The translations under genes and the position numbers were made by a program. The notes under the pieces were generated by a model. That model did not search any database. It saw only the letters and a list, made by a program, of their open reading frames with translations, and was not told the DNA's origin. From Streptomyces musisoli (GTDB taxonomy: Bacteria; Actinomycetota; Actinomycetes; Streptomycetales; Streptomycetaceae), in assembly GCF_016741855.1 (NCBI RefSeq), contig NZ_JAERRH010000002.1, positions 434,001 through 498,000 on the forward strand: DNA of 64,000 nt, read 5' to 3'. Every line of letters starts with the position of its first letter. Positions within the stretch are counted from its first letter, which is position 1. Shown here one piece after another: positions 8,329 through 18,276 of this stretch.

Positions 8329-8676
8329 ATGACCGCCTACGCCATAGCCCACCTGCAAGAGGCCGCTCCGCACCCGGAGATCGCCGAGTACATGGAGCGC
8401 ATCACCGCCACCTTCGAGCCGTACGGCGGCCGCTTCCTCGTCCACGGCGCGCAGCTCGAGGTCAAGGAGGGCAGCTGGCCGGGGCACGTCGTGGTGATCT
8501 CCTTCCCGTCGATCGCCGAGGCGCGGGCCTGGTGGGACTCACCGGCCTACCAGGAGATCGCGCCGCTGCGCTCGCGGCACATCGAAGGCGACATCGTCCT
8601 GGTCCCGGGCGTCCCGGAGAACTACGACGCGGCCGGCACCGGGCGGGCGATGCGGGAGGGGCTGCCGACGAAGTAG
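8329..8676 (+). CDS. DUF1330 domain protein
   Basis: 115-residue protein of the DUF1330 family, a small ferredoxin-like alpha/beta fold related to Dabb/NIPSNAP proteins. The family pattern is visible: AIAHL near the start, YMERITATFEPYGGRFLVHG, an E in LEVKEGSWPG, VVISFPSIAEARAWWDSPAYQEIAPLR and a C-terminal IVLVPG. The ATG follows GGAGGGG at a good distance. No operon partner is evident. The biochemical role of this family is not established. Confidence 0.88.
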   Translation: MTAYAIAHLQEAAPHPEIAEYMERITATFEPYGGRFLVHGAQLEVKEGSWPGHVVVISFPSIAEARAWWDSPAYQEIAPLRSRHIEGDIVLVPGVPENYDAAGTGRAMREGLPTK

Positions 8677-9104
8677 GGCACCCGCGCGGAGAAGGGCACC
8701 CCCGTGGTCCGAGCGTCTCTTGCTCCCCGCTTTCCCTCCGTATGGGGAAGGCCTGCCACGACCTTTACTGCGCATCAGTTGCAGGTGCCGGGAGATGGCA
8801 CAAGGCTGTGGAGCGCAGCCGTACCCGCACCACCGCAGGAAAGCCCTCCCGTGACGGCCGCCCCTGACTCCGCTCCGCACCTCCCCGCTCAGGCCGGACC
8901 CACCCGCTCGGCCTGGCACCGCGTCCGCGGCTCCATGTGACGCGGCGGGAGTGGATCAGGGGCGGCAGCACGGCCGGCTCCGTACCGGCCCACCACGTCG
9001 GCGGGACGAGTGCGACGGCCTCCTGCCCGGGCGCCGACGGGATTAATGATCCGGCCGTGGGAAACGCGGACCGGGACCGCCCGCGGATCCCGAAGGAGGC
9101 GACC
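8677..9104. other. Intergenic region, no confident gene
   Basis: 428-bp spacer. A slightly AT-richer stretch (about 8715-8790) may hold a promoter. A GTG-started 29-codon frame (8851-8940) has no recognisable product. A GGAGG ribosome binding site for the DUF5709 gene ends at 9099. Confidence 0.5.
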
Positions 9105-9593
9105 ATGAGCGACCAGCAGTCCGAGCAGAGCCCCATGGCGGACGACGTCTACCAGCCCACCGGAACCAACGAGGAACAGGAGGACGCCGGCCCCCTGGAC
9201 CTCCAGGACGCGGTCGGGGAGCGGACGTACGACGACATGCTCGACGAGGGCTACTCCCCGCCCGAACGCCCCCTGGGCGTCACCAGGCACGGCACCACGG
9301 CGGGTGAGCAGCGCGCGGGGGAGACCCTGGACGAGCGGCTCGGCCAGGAGGTCCCGGACGTGACGCCACCGGCCGGTGACGACACCGGCGACCTGCCCGG
9401 TGGTGAGGGCGAGCCGGTCGACCCCGAGGCGGGCGAGTTCCGCGCGGGCCGCCTGGTCGCCCCCGACGAGGGCGCCCACCCGGACACCGTCAAGGAAGAG
9501 GTCGCCGAGGACGTGGGCATCGACGGGGGAGCGGCGGGCGCGGAGGAGGCCGCGGTCCACGTGATCCCGGACGAGACGGCCCTGCCGGAATAG
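9105..9593 (+). CDS. DUF5709 domain protein
   Basis: 162-residue very acidic, soluble protein of the actinobacterial DUF5709 family. The conserved block runs from about residue 20 to 80: LDLQDAVGERTYDDMLDEGYSPPERP, then GVTRHGTTAGEQRAGETLDERLGQE. The rest is a low-complexity Asp/Glu/Gly-rich tail with no membrane segment. The start follows a consensus AAGGAGG (9093-9099). The family is common in Streptomyces and often linked to stress responses by annotation, but its function is unknown. Confidence 0.85.
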   Translation: MSDQQSEQSPMADDVYQPTGTNEEQEDAGPLDLQDAVGERTYDDMLDEGYSPPERPLGVTRHGTTAGEQRAGETLDERLGQEVPDVTPPAGDDTGDLPGGEGEPVDPEAGEFRAGRLVAPDEGAHPDTVKEEVAEDVGIDGGAAGAEEAAVHVIPDETALPE

Positions 9594-9687
9594 GCCGACC
9601 GCCCCGTCCGCCACCGGCCTTCCTGGTCACGCGGCCCTTCGCGACGGCGCGACGGGCTTGTCCGTACGGGCACGCGACGAATCGCCC

Positions 9688-11109
9688 CTAGCCGTCCCCG
9701 TCCTGGTCGAGGCGGTCGACCTGGCGGAGGCGGTTCGTGGCGTCCAGCGCGGCGACCTTGTAGGACTCCGCCAGCGTCGGATAGTTGAACACCGCGTCGA
9801 CCAGATAGTCCACCGTGCCCCCGCACCCCATCACGGACTGCCCGATGTGGATCAGTTCGGTCGCGCCCGAGCCGAAGCAGTGCACCCCGAGCAGGGTGCG
9901 GTCCACGGGTGACACCAGCAGCTTCAGCATGCCGTGGGAGTCCCCGATGATCTGCCCCCGGGCCAGCTCCCGGTAACGGGCCATGCCGACCTCGAACGGC
10001 ACCCGGTCCTCGGTGAGCCGGTCCTCGGTCCGGCCGACGAAGCTGATCTCCGGGATCGTGTAGATGCCGATCGGCTGGAGGTGGTGCATGCGTCCGACCG
10101 GCTCGCCGCAGACGTGGTAGGCGGCGGCCCGGCCCTGCTCCATGGAGGTCGCAGCGAGCGCCGGGAAGCCGATGACGTCACCGACGGCGTAGATGTGCGG
10201 GACCTCGGTGCGGTAGTTCTCGTCGACCCCGATCCGGCCGCGCGCGTCCGCCGCCAGGCCGGCCCGGTCCAGGTCGAGACCATCGGTGAGACCCTGCCGG
10301 CCCGCCGAGTACATCACGGTGTCCGCCGGTATCTTCTTGCCGCTCTCCAGCACCGTGAGCGTGCCGCGGGGGTGGCGTTCCACGGCGGCGACGGTCTCGC
10401 CGAACCGGAAGGTCACGGCCAGGTCCCGCAGGTGGTACTTGAGCGACTCCACGATCTCCACGTCGCACAGGTCCAGCATGCCGGGGCGCTTCTCGACCAC
10501 GGTCACCTTGCTGCCCAGCGCGGCGAACATCGAGGCGTACTCCATGCCGATCACGCCCGCGCCGACGATCACCATGGACCGCGGCACCCGCTCCAGCGAG
10601 AGCACGTTGTCGGAGTCCATGATGGTCCGCCCGTCGAACTCGACGCTGTCCGGCCGGGCCGGCCGGGTGCCGGTGGCGATGACGATGTGCTCGGCGCCGA
10701 TCACCCGTTCCCGGCCGGAGACCTCCGACACCGCCACGGTGTGCGGGCCGGTGAAGCGGGCCGTGCCGGAGTACACGGTCACGTGGTTACGGGCCAGCTG
10801 GCTGCGGACGACGTCCACCTCGCGGCCGACCACGTGCCGGGTGCGCGCGGTCAGGTCGGCGACGGTGATGTCCTCCTTCAGCCGGTAGCTCTGCCCGTAC
10901 AGGTCACGCTGGGTGAGGCCGGTCAGATACAGCACCGCCTCGCGCAGCGTCTTGGACGGGATGGTGCCGGTGTGCAGGGAGACCCCACCGACCATGTCGG
11001 GGCGGTCGACGACGGCGACCCGGCGGCCGAGCTTGGCCGCGGCGATGGCGGCCTTCTGGCCGCCGGGTCCGGATCCGATGACGAGCATGTCGAAGTCGAA
11101 GTCGGGCAC
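9688..11109 (-). CDS. sthA: Soluble NAD(P)+ transhydrogenase (Si-specific)
   Basis: 473-residue flavoprotein that moves reducing equivalents between NADPH and NAD+. The FAD-binding Rossmann motif is [18 protein letters not shown] at the N-terminus; the NAD-binding motif is [20 protein letters not shown]; the second FAD motif is [13 protein letters not shown]. In place of the CxxxxC redox disulfide of dihydrolipoamide dehydrogenases it has [15 protein letters not shown], lacking both cysteines, which is the hallmark of SthA. The C-terminal dimerisation domain is complete. GTG 11109 begins the conserved domain; longer upstream frames look non-coding. Confidence 0.93.
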   Translation of the reverse strand: MPDFDFDMLVIGSGPGGQKAAIAAAKLGRRVAVVDRPDMVGGVSLHTGTIPSKTLREAVLYLTGLTQRDLYGQSYRLKEDITVADLTARTRHVVGREVDVVRSQLARNHVTVYSGTARFTGPHTVAVSEVSGRERVIGAEHIVIATGTRPARPDSVEFDGRTIMDSDNVLSLERVPRSMVIVGAGVIGMEYASMFAALGSKVTVVEKRPGMLDLCDVEIVESLKYHLRDLAVTFRFGETVAAVERHPRGTLTVLESGKKIPADTVMYSAGRQGLTDGLDLDRAGLAADARGRIGVDENYRTEVPHIYAVGDVIGFPALAATSMEQGRAAAYHVCGEPVGRMHHLQPIGIYTIPEISFVGRTEDRLTEDRVPFEVGMARYRELARGQIIGDSHGMLKLLVSPVDRTLLGVHCFGSGATELIHIGQSVMGCGGTVDYLVDAVFNYPTLAESYKVAALDATNRLRQVDRLDQDGDG

Positions 11110-11242
11110 GCTCGGGAGTCTGGCAGCCACCGGGCGTCCCGGGGAAGACACGGTCACCGTCCGGATCCCCGCGGTGCGGGAGCGGCGCCCCGCGTGCGAG
11201 CGCCCGGCAGGGCTCGGCGCGGCCCACCGTGGCGGCGCACAG

Positions 11243-11275
11243 GGCGGGCCGGACGCCGTCGCCGTCCGGCCCGCC
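11243..11275 (-). terminator. Hairpin terminator after the 67-aa gene
   Basis: Perfect 13-bp stem (11243-11255 with 11263-11275) around a 7-nt loop, directly downstream of the leftward small gene ending at 11310. There is no U-tract, as is usual in Streptomyces. Confidence 0.6.
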
Positions 11276-11309
11276 TCCCCGTTCGCTCGAGTCCGTTCCC
11301 CGGACCGCC

Positions 11310-11513
11310 CTAGGGCAGCAGCTTCTCGATGGCCGCCGAGCCCTCCGACTCCAGCTTGCGACGCGCCCACTCGAGGGTCTTGGGCGTGACGTCCCTGCCT
11401 GCCGCCATCACCAGGTCCTCGGGGGTGACCCTCGGGGGCGCGGAGTGGAGCAGGGCGTCCGGGGTGCAGACGTCGTCCGACGAACGGGACTCTTCAGGGG
11501 TGGATGTCGCCAT
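11310..11513 (-). CDS. Small hypothetical protein (67 aa)
   Basis: 67-residue acidic N-terminus with a helical C-terminal half: [38 protein letters not shown]. The start follows a very strong Shine-Dalgarno (GAGGAGGAGG reading leftward) and a hairpin terminator lies downstream, both good signs of a real gene. It is divergent from the GH15 gene with a 308-bp spacer. I do not recognise a family. Confidence 0.7.
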   Translation of the reverse strand: MATSTPEESRSSDDVCTPDALLHSAPPRVTPEDLVMAAGRDVTPKTLEWARRKLESEGSAAIEKLLP

Positions 11514-11821
11514 GATGCCTCCTCCTCGGTCCGGATGACCGCATCCGTTCCGGTGCCTCCGAACGGGGCACACTCTCACCATTGCCCTCCCTGGCGCACC
11601 CTGCATCCGGAAAGCGCCTCGGGAGCGGTGTGGAGCACCTTCCCACCCCACGCGAAACCACGCACGCCCCATCGGAAAACATCCCGCACACTGGAAAACC
11701 CACAGCAAGTGGGAGAAAGTACCGCAGGTAGGGAGAAATCTCTGCGGGCCGGAACCGCACCGCACACGGGAACGCCCCGCGGGCGGGCGCGACGCACCAC
11801 ACGCTCACCGGGAGGCCGCCG
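11514..11821. other. Divergent promoter region
   Basis: 308-bp spacer between the leftward 67-aa gene and the rightward GH15 gene. The part near 11690-11750 is purine-rich with a repeated GGGAGAAA. No promoter could be assigned with confidence. Confidence 0.5.
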
Positions 11822-13657
11822 ATGGCCGCGACGCCGTTCGCCGGGGACGCCCCGAGCCCCCGCTACCCGCCCATCGCCGAGCACGGGCTCATCGGCGACC
11901 TGCGCAGTGTGGCCCTGGTCGGCACCGACGGAACGATCGACTGGTACTGCTGTCCCTCCTTCGACTCCCCGAGCGTCTTCGCGGCGATCCTCGACGCCGA
12001 ACGGGGCGGACGCTTCGAGCTGGCCGCCGCCGTACCGGCGCGCACCAAGCAGTTCTACTTTCCCGACACCAACGTGCTGATCACCCGGTTCTTCACGGAG
12101 GACGGCGTCGGCGAGGTGCAGGACTTCATGCCCGTGTGCTGCGACGGCTCCGGCGAGGTGCGCCGGCACCGGCTGATCCGGCGGGTGGTGTGCGTGCGCG
12201 GCACCGTGCCGTTCCGGGCCCTGATCGCCCCGCGCTTCAACTACGGCGCCGACCCGCACACCCTGAGCGCCGTGGAGGGCGTGCTCGTCTTCGAGTCCCC
12301 CGAGCGGTCCCTGGCGCTCACCTCCACCGTCACGGTGGAGAACGACGGCCGGGACGCGCGGGCCGACTTCAAGCTGAGCGAGGGAGAGACGGCGGTGTTC
12401 GCCCTCGACCAGATCGGCGAAGAGGTCATGCCCCGCGGCTGCGCCCACGCCGAGGCGGAACACGAGTTCAACGCCACCGTCGCCTACTGGCGGAAGTGGC
12501 TGCACCAGTCCCGCTACCGGGGACGCTGGCGCGAGATGGTGCACCGCTCGGCCCTCACCCTGAAACTCCTCACCTACGCCCCCACCGGCGCCATCGTCGC
12601 CGCACCCACCACCAGCCTGCCCGAGCAGGTCGGCGGCGAGCGCAACTGGGACTACCGCTACGTGTGGGTGCGCGACGCCGCCTTCGCCGTCTACGCACTG
12701 CTCCGGCTCGGTTTCAGCGGCGAGGCCGCGGCCTTCATGAAGTTCCTGACCACGCACATCAGCCCCGGCGACGGCGCCGCCTCCGGACCGCTGCAGATCA
12801 TGTACGGCATCGACGGCCGGGCCGACCTGCCGGAACGCGAGCTGCTCCATCTGGAGGGACACCTGGGCTCCGCGCCGGTCCGGGTCGGCAACGCCGCCGC
12901 CGACCAGCTCCAGCTGGACATCTACGGCGCCCTGATCGACTCCATCTACCTCTACGACAAGTGGGCGCAGCCCATCTCCAGCGGCCAGTGGGACGACGTG
13001 TGCCACCTGGTCGACTGGGTGTGCGACCACTGGGACCAGCCGGACGAGGGAGTGTGGGAGACCCGCGGCGGCCGCAAGAACTTCCTGTACTCCCGGCTGA
13101 TGTGCTGGGTCGCGATCGAGCGCGCCATCCGCCTCGCCACCCACCGCGGACTGCCCGCCGACCACCGGCGCTGGCGCCAGGCCCGGGACAACATCTACCG
13201 GCGGATCATGGACCACGGCTGGTCGGACCGCCGCGGCGCCTTCGTGCAGTACGAGGACGCCGACGTCCTCGACGCCTCCGTGCTGATGATGCCGCTCGCC
13301 AAGTTCATCGCCCCCACCGACCCCAAGTGGCTGTCCACCCTGGACGCCCTGACCGACGACCTGGTCTCCGACTCCCTCGTCTACCGCTACGACCCCGAGG
13401 CCAGCCCCGACGGCCTCCGCGGCGACGAGGGCACCTTCTCCATCTGCTCCTTCTGGTACGTCGAGGCGCTCGTCCGGGCCGGCCGCGTCGACGAGGCCCG
13501 CCTGGCCTTCGAGAAGATGCTGACCTACGCCAACCATCTCGGCCTGTACGCCGAGGAGATCGGCCGCACCGGCGAACAACAGGGCAACTTCCCGCAGGCG
13601 TTCACCCATCTGTCCCTGATCAGCGCCGCGTTCAACCTGGACCGCGCCCTCGGCTGA
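11822..13657 (+). CDS. GH15 glucanase/trehalase-type glycoside hydrolase
   Basis: 611-residue glycoside hydrolase family 15 protein of the bacterial/archaeal glucoamylase and GH15 trehalase group. The N-terminal beta-domain begins YPPIAEHGLIGDLRSVALVGTDGTIDWYCCPSFDSPSVF, the diagnostic opening of this family. The (alpha/alpha)6 barrel contains NWDYRYVWVRDAAFAVYAL and near its end FSICSFWYVEALVRAGR and GEQQGNFPQAFTHLSLI, which carries the second catalytic carboxylate. No signal peptide is visible, so it is probably cytoplasmic. Full length for the family; substrate could be trehalose, maltose or alpha-glucan. Confidence 0.88.
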   Translation: MAATPFAGDAPSPRYPPIAEHGLIGDLRSVALVGTDGTIDWYCCPSFDSPSVFAAILDAERGGRFELAAAVPARTKQFYFPDTNVLITRFFTEDGVGEVQDFMPVCCDGSGEVRRHRLIRRVVCVRGTVPFRALIAPRFNYGADPHTLSAVEGVLVFESPERSLALTSTVTVENDGRDARADFKLSEGETAVFALDQIGEEVMPRGCAHAEAEHEFNATVAYWRKWLHQSRYRGRWREMVHRSALTLKLLTYAPTGAIVAAPTTSLPEQVGGERNWDYRYVWVRDAAFAVYALLRLGFSGEAAAFMKFLTTHISPGDGAASGPLQIMYGIDGRADLPERELLHLEGHLGSAPVRVGNAAADQLQLDIYGALIDSIYLYDKWAQPISSGQWDDVCHLVDWVCDHWDQPDEGVWETRGGRKNFLYSRLMCWVAIERAIRLATHRGLPADHRRWRQARDNIYRRIMDHGWSDRRGAFVQYEDADVLDASVLMMPLAKFIAPTDPKWLSTLDALTDDLVSDSLVYRYDPEASPDGLRGDEGTFSICSFWYVEALVRAGRVDEARLAFEKMLTYANHLGLYAEEIGRTGEQQGNFPQAFTHLSLISAAFNLDRALG

Positions 13658-13715
13658 GCCGTCCCGCACGTCCAGGCCCGGCGACGGCCGTCAACGCCGG
13701 GCCGGAACGGACGGT

Positions 13716-13740
13716 GTGTGCCCGCAAGTCGCACGGGTAC
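13716..13740 (+). promoter_or_regulatory. Possible SigB-type stress promoter
   Basis: GTGT-N15-GGGTAC resembles the Streptomyces SigB consensus GTTT-N14-15-GGGTAT with one mismatch in each element. It lies 55 bp upstream of the small gene at 13796. Confidence 0.35.
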
Positions 13741-13795
13741 CCGGGGCGTCCGGAAGCGGAATCGACTCAGGGTCGACAGAAGGAGGAGACCCCGG

Positions 13796-14032
13796 ATGAC
13801 CAGCACCAGCGAGACCGGCGACGTCACCGGCACCCGCGACAAGGACTACAACCTGATCTGGTACGTCGAGGCGTGCCTGAGCAACGCCCTGCGGCTGGAG
13901 CAGTACATCCAGGACGCGGAGCGTGACAAGGACAGCGAGGTCGTGGACCTGTTCCGCAAGGCCCAGGCCGACAGCCGCAAGGGTGCCGAGCTGGGCAAGC
14001 AGCTGCTGCGCTCGCGGCTGGACGGCGGCTGA
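13796..14032 (+). CDS. Small conserved hypothetical protein (78 aa)
   Basis: 78-residue acidic, helix-rich protein (YNLIWYVEACLSNALRLEQY, then VVDLFRKAQADSRKGAELGKQLL). It has no membrane segment or signal peptide. The start follows a strong AAGGAGGAG. A SigB-like promoter match lies upstream, so a stress-related role is possible but unproven. It converges on the TPR gene with only 13 bp between the stops. Confidence 0.75.
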   Translation: MTSTSETGDVTGTRDKDYNLIWYVEACLSNALRLEQYIQDAERDKDSEVVDLFRKAQADSRKGAELGKQLLRSRLDGG

Positions 14033-14045
14033 CCCCAACGCCGCG

Positions 14046-15377
14046 TCAGGCGAACCGGGAACTCGGAACGGGCCCGGCGGACCGCACGCGCGCCCGGTCA
14101 CCGCGCAGCCACGTGCCCCCGACGGCCGTGGCGAACGCGGTGAACTCCGCGTCGCCGTCCGCCGGGCCCGTGCCGTCCCCAAGATCCCCGGACGGGTCGG
14201 CGCCGGTGATGCCGGCTGCGATCTCCGCCTCCGGGCGGTCGTCGGCCGGGCCCCGCTCCACCCCGCCGTCCGCCCCTTGGCGCAGCTGCTCGCCCCACGG
14301 CGCCACCACCGACTGGTGCAGCAGCGCGACGCTGTCCGGGATGACCGCGGGCGGGTCGGTCCAGCAGCAGGCGTGCGCGTGCAGCACCTGCCCCGCGGTG
14401 CGCTCGAACAGTTCACCGATCAGCTCCGGCCCGCCGTCGTGCGCCGCGACCCCGTCCAGGTCGTACGCCACGACCACGGTGTCCGCGCGGCCCGGCGCGA
14501 ACGGCTCGGCCGGCAGGCCCAGCACCTCCGCCGCGGCCAGACCGAGGATCCGTGAGTCCCGGTCCGGCAGCAACGACACCGACGCCGGCCGCACCCCCGT
14601 GGCCGTCAGCAGGGCCCGCAGCCGCAGCAGCCCGCGCAGACACTGGCCCTCGGTGTCCTGGAGCCAGGCGTAGCGGCCGTTCATGCCCGCGTCGAAACCG
14701 TACGGGGACAGCGTGCCGAGGACCGTACCGCCCATCACGTACTGCCAGCCCCGCAGATCGGCCAGGTCGAGCGGGCCGGCCCGCTCGGCGTCGGCGGCGC
14801 GCGCGAGCATCCGGTTCTGCCGTTCCCGCGCCGGCTGCCACCGGGCGTCCTCCGGGTCGGACAGCGGCGCGTGATGCCGCCGGGCGAGGCCCAGGTCGCC
14901 CGCCAGCACGGCGTTGAACACCAGCAGATAGCGGTCGGGCCAGTCCTGGAGGCGGCTGTCGTGCCGGGCGAGTGCGGTCGCCGCCTCGCGGTGCCGGCCC
15001 TCGTCCTCGTACGCGGACACCAGCTCCCGCAGCACGGGCAGCGCGCCGTCGCTGCGGCGCAGCGCCTCCCGCAGCGCGGGAACCGCCAGATACGGCACCC
15101 CGCGTTCGACGCACGCGTACCCGAAGCCGTACAGCGCCCTGGGATCCTCCGGGGCGGCGGCCAGCGCGGCCGAGGCGTCCGCGAGGTCGTCGAAGCCGGC
15201 CGAGCCTGCGGCCCGCGCCACCACCCGGGCCACCTCGCCGAGCGGCTGGTCCTCCCCGGCGGCCCGCAGCCGTCGCAACGCACCGGGCACGTCTCCGGCG
15301 TCCAGGGCTTCCCAGGCGGCGCTGAGTCCGGGGGCAAGGGGGCGGCGATTCCTGCGCGAGAACATGCCGGAGATCAT
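14046..15377 (-). CDS. Tetratricopeptide-repeat protein of unknown function
   Basis: 443-residue cytoplasmic protein. The N-terminal 150 residues are alpha-helical repeats of TPR type (AWEALDAGDVPGALRRLRAAGE, DPRALYGFGYACVERGVPYLAVPALREALRR). The C-terminal half is alpha/beta (LRGWQYVMGGTVLGTLSPYGFDAGMNGRYAWLQDT, DTVVVAYDLDGVAAHDG) and has no family I recognise. The last ~70 residues are low complexity. The start could be ATG 15377 or ATG 15365. It lies just downstream of, and in the same direction as, the SpoIIE-type sensor gene (47-bp gap), so the two may be co-transcribed. Confidence 0.7.
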   Translation of the reverse strand: MISGMFSRRNRRPLAPGLSAAWEALDAGDVPGALRRLRAAGEDQPLGEVARVVARAAGSAGFDDLADASAALAAAPEDPRALYGFGYACVERGVPYLAVPALREALRRSDGALPVLRELVSAYEDEGRHREAATALARHDSRLQDWPDRYLLVFNAVLAGDLGLARRHHAPLSDPEDARWQPARERQNRMLARAADAERAGPLDLADLRGWQYVMGGTVLGTLSPYGFDAGMNGRYAWLQDTEGQCLRGLLRLRALLTATGVRPASVSLLPDRDSRILGLAAAEVLGLPAEPFAPGRADTVVVAYDLDGVAAHDGGPELIGELFERTAGQVLHAHACCWTDPPAVIPDSVALLHQSVVAPWGEQLRQGADGGVERGPADDRPEAEIAAGITGADPSGDLGDGTGPADGDAEFTAFATAVGGTWLRGDRARVRSAGPVPSSRFA

Positions 15378-15424
15378 GACCCGCCGAACGAGGTGTGCTC
15401 AACGGAATTCCCGCGCGCGGACGC

Positions 15425-18163
15425 TCAGGGCAGCGGCTGCTCCGCCCAGATCACCTTGCCGTGCGGGGTGTACCGGGTGCCCCAGCGCTCGGCGAGCTGC
15501 GCCACCAGGAACAGGCCCCGGCCGCCCTCGTCGGTGCTCGCCGCGTACCGCAGATGCGGCGAGGTCGTGCTGCGGTCGGAGACCTCGCAGATCAGCGTGC
15601 GGTCGCGCAGCAGCCGTACCCCGATCGGGCCGCGCCCGTAGCGGATGGCGTTGGTGACCAGCTCGCTCAGGATCAGCTCCGTCGTGAACGCCAGCTCGTC
15701 CAGGTCCCAGTCGGACAGCTGCCGGGTCACCGAGGCCCGCACCTCCGACACCGCGGCCGGGTCGGACGGCACCTCCCACTGGGCGACCCGGTCGGGGCCC
15801 AGCTGCCGGGTGCGGGCGACGATCAGCGCCACGTCGTCGCTCGGCCGGGCCGGAAGCCGGTCCAGCACGGTACGGCAGGTGTCCTCCGGGGAGGCGCCCG
15901 GCGTCCGGCGCAGGGCGTCGCACAGCAGATCGAGCCCCTCGTCGATGTCCCGCTCCCGGTCCTCCACCAGGCCGTCGGTGTAGAGCACCAGCCGGCTGCC
16001 CTCCGCCAGTTCCAGCTCGGCCGTCTCGAACGGCAGCCCGCCCAGGCCCAGCGGCGGGCCCGCGGGCACGTCCGGGAAGTGCACGGTGCCGTCCGGCTGC
16101 ACCAGCGCGGGCGGTGGATGACCGGCCCGGGCCAGGGTGCACCGCCGGGACACCGGGTCGTAGATCGCGTACAGACAGGTCGCGCCCGTCACCACGGCCG
16201 CACCGTTCGCCGGGGTCTCGTCCTGGTCGATCCGGCCGACCAGTTCGTCCAGCAGACCGAGGAGTTCGTCCGGCGGCAGGTCGAGCGAGGAGAAGTTGTG
16301 CACGGCCGTTCGCAGCCGGCCCATGGTCGCCGCCGCGTGCAGCCCGTGCCCCACGACGTCCCCGACCACCAGGGCCACCCGGGCACCGGACAGCGGCAGC
16401 ACGTCGAACCAGTCGCCGCCGACCCCCGACTGGGCCGGCAGATAGCGGTAGGCGATCTCCAGGGCGCCCTGCTCGGGCAGGGTGCGTGGCAGCAGACTGC
16501 GCTGGAGGGTGACCGCCATGCTGTGCTCGCGGGTGTACCGGCGGGCGTTGTCGATGGACACCGCCGCCCTGGCCACCAGCTCCTCCGCCAGCGCCACCTC
16601 CTCGGCGTCGAACGGCTGGGGCTTCTCCGACCGCCAGAAGTTCGCCACGCCCAGCACCAGACTGCCCGCCCGCAACGGCACGGTGATCAGCGAGTGGATG
16701 CCGTACTCCAGTACCCGGTCGGTGCGCTCCGGGTTCTGCGCCCGCCAGCCGGGCTCCGCACGCAGCCGCGGCACGACGATCGACTGCCCGGTCGTCAGCG
16801 AGCGGGCCTGCGGCGAGGTGGCCACCCACCGGATCCGCTCGCCGACCGGGTACAGCGGGGCGTCCTCGCGGACGCCGGCGCAGGCCGCGCGGCGCAGCGC
16901 CGTCCCCGGCCGCGGCTCCTCACCGCCGAGCACCGCGTCGAAGAGGTCCACCGTCGCGAAGTCCGAGAACCGGGGCACCGCGAGCTCGGACAGCTCCTCC
17001 GCGGTCCGGGTCACGTCCAGGCTGGTGCCGATGCCCACCCCGGCGTCGTACAGCATGTTCAGCCGCTCCCGGGCCACCTCCGCACGGCCCGACAGGGCGC
17101 GCAGTTCGGTCGAGTCGCGCAGGGTGGTGACGCTGCCGGGCGGGCCGCCGCGCAGGTCCGTCGGTCGCTGGTTGATGGCCAGCAGACGGTCCTTGACCAG
17201 GTGCACCTCGTCGGTGGCGACCCGTCCCGAGGACAGCAGGCCCGCCGTCTCCTCGTCCAGGCCCAGCTCCAGCACATGCCGCCGCTCCGCGTCCGCGGGC
17301 AGGTTCAGCAGCCGGTGGGCCTCGTCGTTGGCGAGCAGCAGCCGGCCGTCGCCGCCGACGATCAGCACACCCTCCCGGACCGCGTGCAGCACGGCGTCGT
17401 GGTGCTCGTACATCCGGGTCATCTCGTACGGCCCGAGCCCGTGCGTCTGGCGCAGCAGCCGTCTGCTCACCAGGGCCGTACCCCCGGTGGCCAGCACGAG
17501 CGCGACCGCCGCGGCGGCGAGCAGCAACGGCAGCTGCTGCTCGGCGGTCCCGCCCACGTGCGCGGTGGTGATCCCGGCGGACACCAGACCCACCACCTTG
17601 CCGTCCGAGTCCTTCACGGGCACCACGACCTGCACCAGCGGCCCGATGGTGCCGGTGATGTGCTCGGTGACCGTGCGGCCTTCCAGGGCCGGGGTGATGT
17701 CCCCGACGAACTTCTTGCCGATGCGGTCGGTATTGGGGTGCGTGTAGCGGATGCCGTCGGTGTCCATCACGACGATGAAGTCCACGCCGGTCTCCTTGCG
17801 GGCGGCCTCCGCGCGCGGCTGGAGCACGGCCGTGGGATCGGGGGAGCGCAGGGCGGCGACCGTGCCGGGCGCGTGCGCGAACGTCTCGGCCACGGCGAGG
17901 GAACGATTCGCCGCCTCGACGTCGCTGTCGTGCCGGACCTGGAGCACCTGGGCCACCACGGCCGAGACGACCAGCAGCAGCACGATCACCACTTGCAGGA
18001 CGAACACCTGACCGGCCACGCTGCGTCCGGTCACCGCCGACCGGAGCACCCCGGGCCGGCTGCCGTTCGTGCCCTGTTCCGGCTGCGACGGGCTGTGCGG
18101 TGCGCGCGGGTGCCCGAACGATCGGGGCGGCCGAGTCGCGGGCCGGCCGGGCAGTCGCACCAT
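15425..18163 (-). CDS. Membrane sensor SpoIIE-type PP2C phosphatase with Cache, PAS, GAF and HATPase domains
   Basis: About 912 residues. Order: membrane helix (about 48-74), CitA/DcuS-like extracytoplasmic Cache domain (about 75-185), second helix (about 190-215), PAS (about 230-330), GAF (about 340-510), SpoIIE phosphatase (about 530-745), and an RsbW-like histidine-kinase-type ATPase (about 770-912; ELILSELVTNAIRYG). Phosphatase motifs VGGDWFDVLPL, VGDVVGHGLHAAATMG and LYTDGLVEDR carry the metal-binding Asp residues. The protein would sense an external signal and control an anti-anti-sigma partner by dephosphorylation, while its kinase domain could phosphorylate the same partner. ATG 18163 was chosen because it just precedes the first membrane helix. 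Confidence 0.88.
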   Translation of the reverse strand: MVRLPGRPATRPPRSFGHPRAPHSPSQPEQGTNGSRPGVLRSAVTGRSVAGQVFVLQVVIVLLLVVSAVVAQVLQVRHDSDVEAANRSLAVAETFAHAPGTVAALRSPDPTAVLQPRAEAARKETGVDFIVVMDTDGIRYTHPNTDRIGKKFVGDITPALEGRTVTEHITGTIGPLVQVVVPVKDSDGKVVGLVSAGITTAHVGGTAEQQLPLLLAAAAVALVLATGGTALVSRRLLRQTHGLGPYEMTRMYEHHDAVLHAVREGVLIVGGDGRLLLANDEAHRLLNLPADAERRHVLELGLDEETAGLLSSGRVATDEVHLVKDRLLAINQRPTDLRGGPPGSVTTLRDSTELRALSGRAEVARERLNMLYDAGVGIGTSLDVTRTAEELSELAVPRFSDFATVDLFDAVLGGEEPRPGTALRRAACAGVREDAPLYPVGERIRWVATSPQARSLTTGQSIVVPRLRAEPGWRAQNPERTDRVLEYGIHSLITVPLRAGSLVLGVANFWRSEKPQPFDAEEVALAEELVARAAVSIDNARRYTREHSMAVTLQRSLLPRTLPEQGALEIAYRYLPAQSGVGGDWFDVLPLSGARVALVVGDVVGHGLHAAATMGRLRTAVHNFSSLDLPPDELLGLLDELVGRIDQDETPANGAAVVTGATCLYAIYDPVSRRCTLARAGHPPPALVQPDGTVHFPDVPAGPPLGLGGLPFETAELELAEGSRLVLYTDGLVEDRERDIDEGLDLLCDALRRTPGASPEDTCRTVLDRLPARPSDDVALIVARTRQLGPDRVAQWEVPSDPAAVSEVRASVTRQLSDWDLDELAFTTELILSELVTNAIRYGRGPIGVRLLRDRTLICEVSDRSTTSPHLRYAASTDEGGRGLFLVAQLAERWGTRYTPHGKVIWAEQPLP

Positions 18164-18276
18164 GTGCCCATGTCTACACTGCCCGGCGCCGTCAGGCGAG
18201 ACTGTCACCCGAGGTGACGACCGCCGACCGGGCGCCACCGGATCCGTACCGGCGTCGCGGGGGCGGTGTGACCCGG

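Noticed and set aside
8851..8940. GTG-started 29-codon frame in the DUF1330-DUF5709 spacer
   Set aside because: No good ribosome binding site, no recognisable product and no conservation evidence available.
15395..18217. A 940-codon rightward frame opposite the Cache-PAS-GAF phosphatase
   Set aside because: Antisense shadow of a gene with clear domains; the composition (Arg/Gln/Val/His-rich) is typical of antisense frames in Streptomyces.
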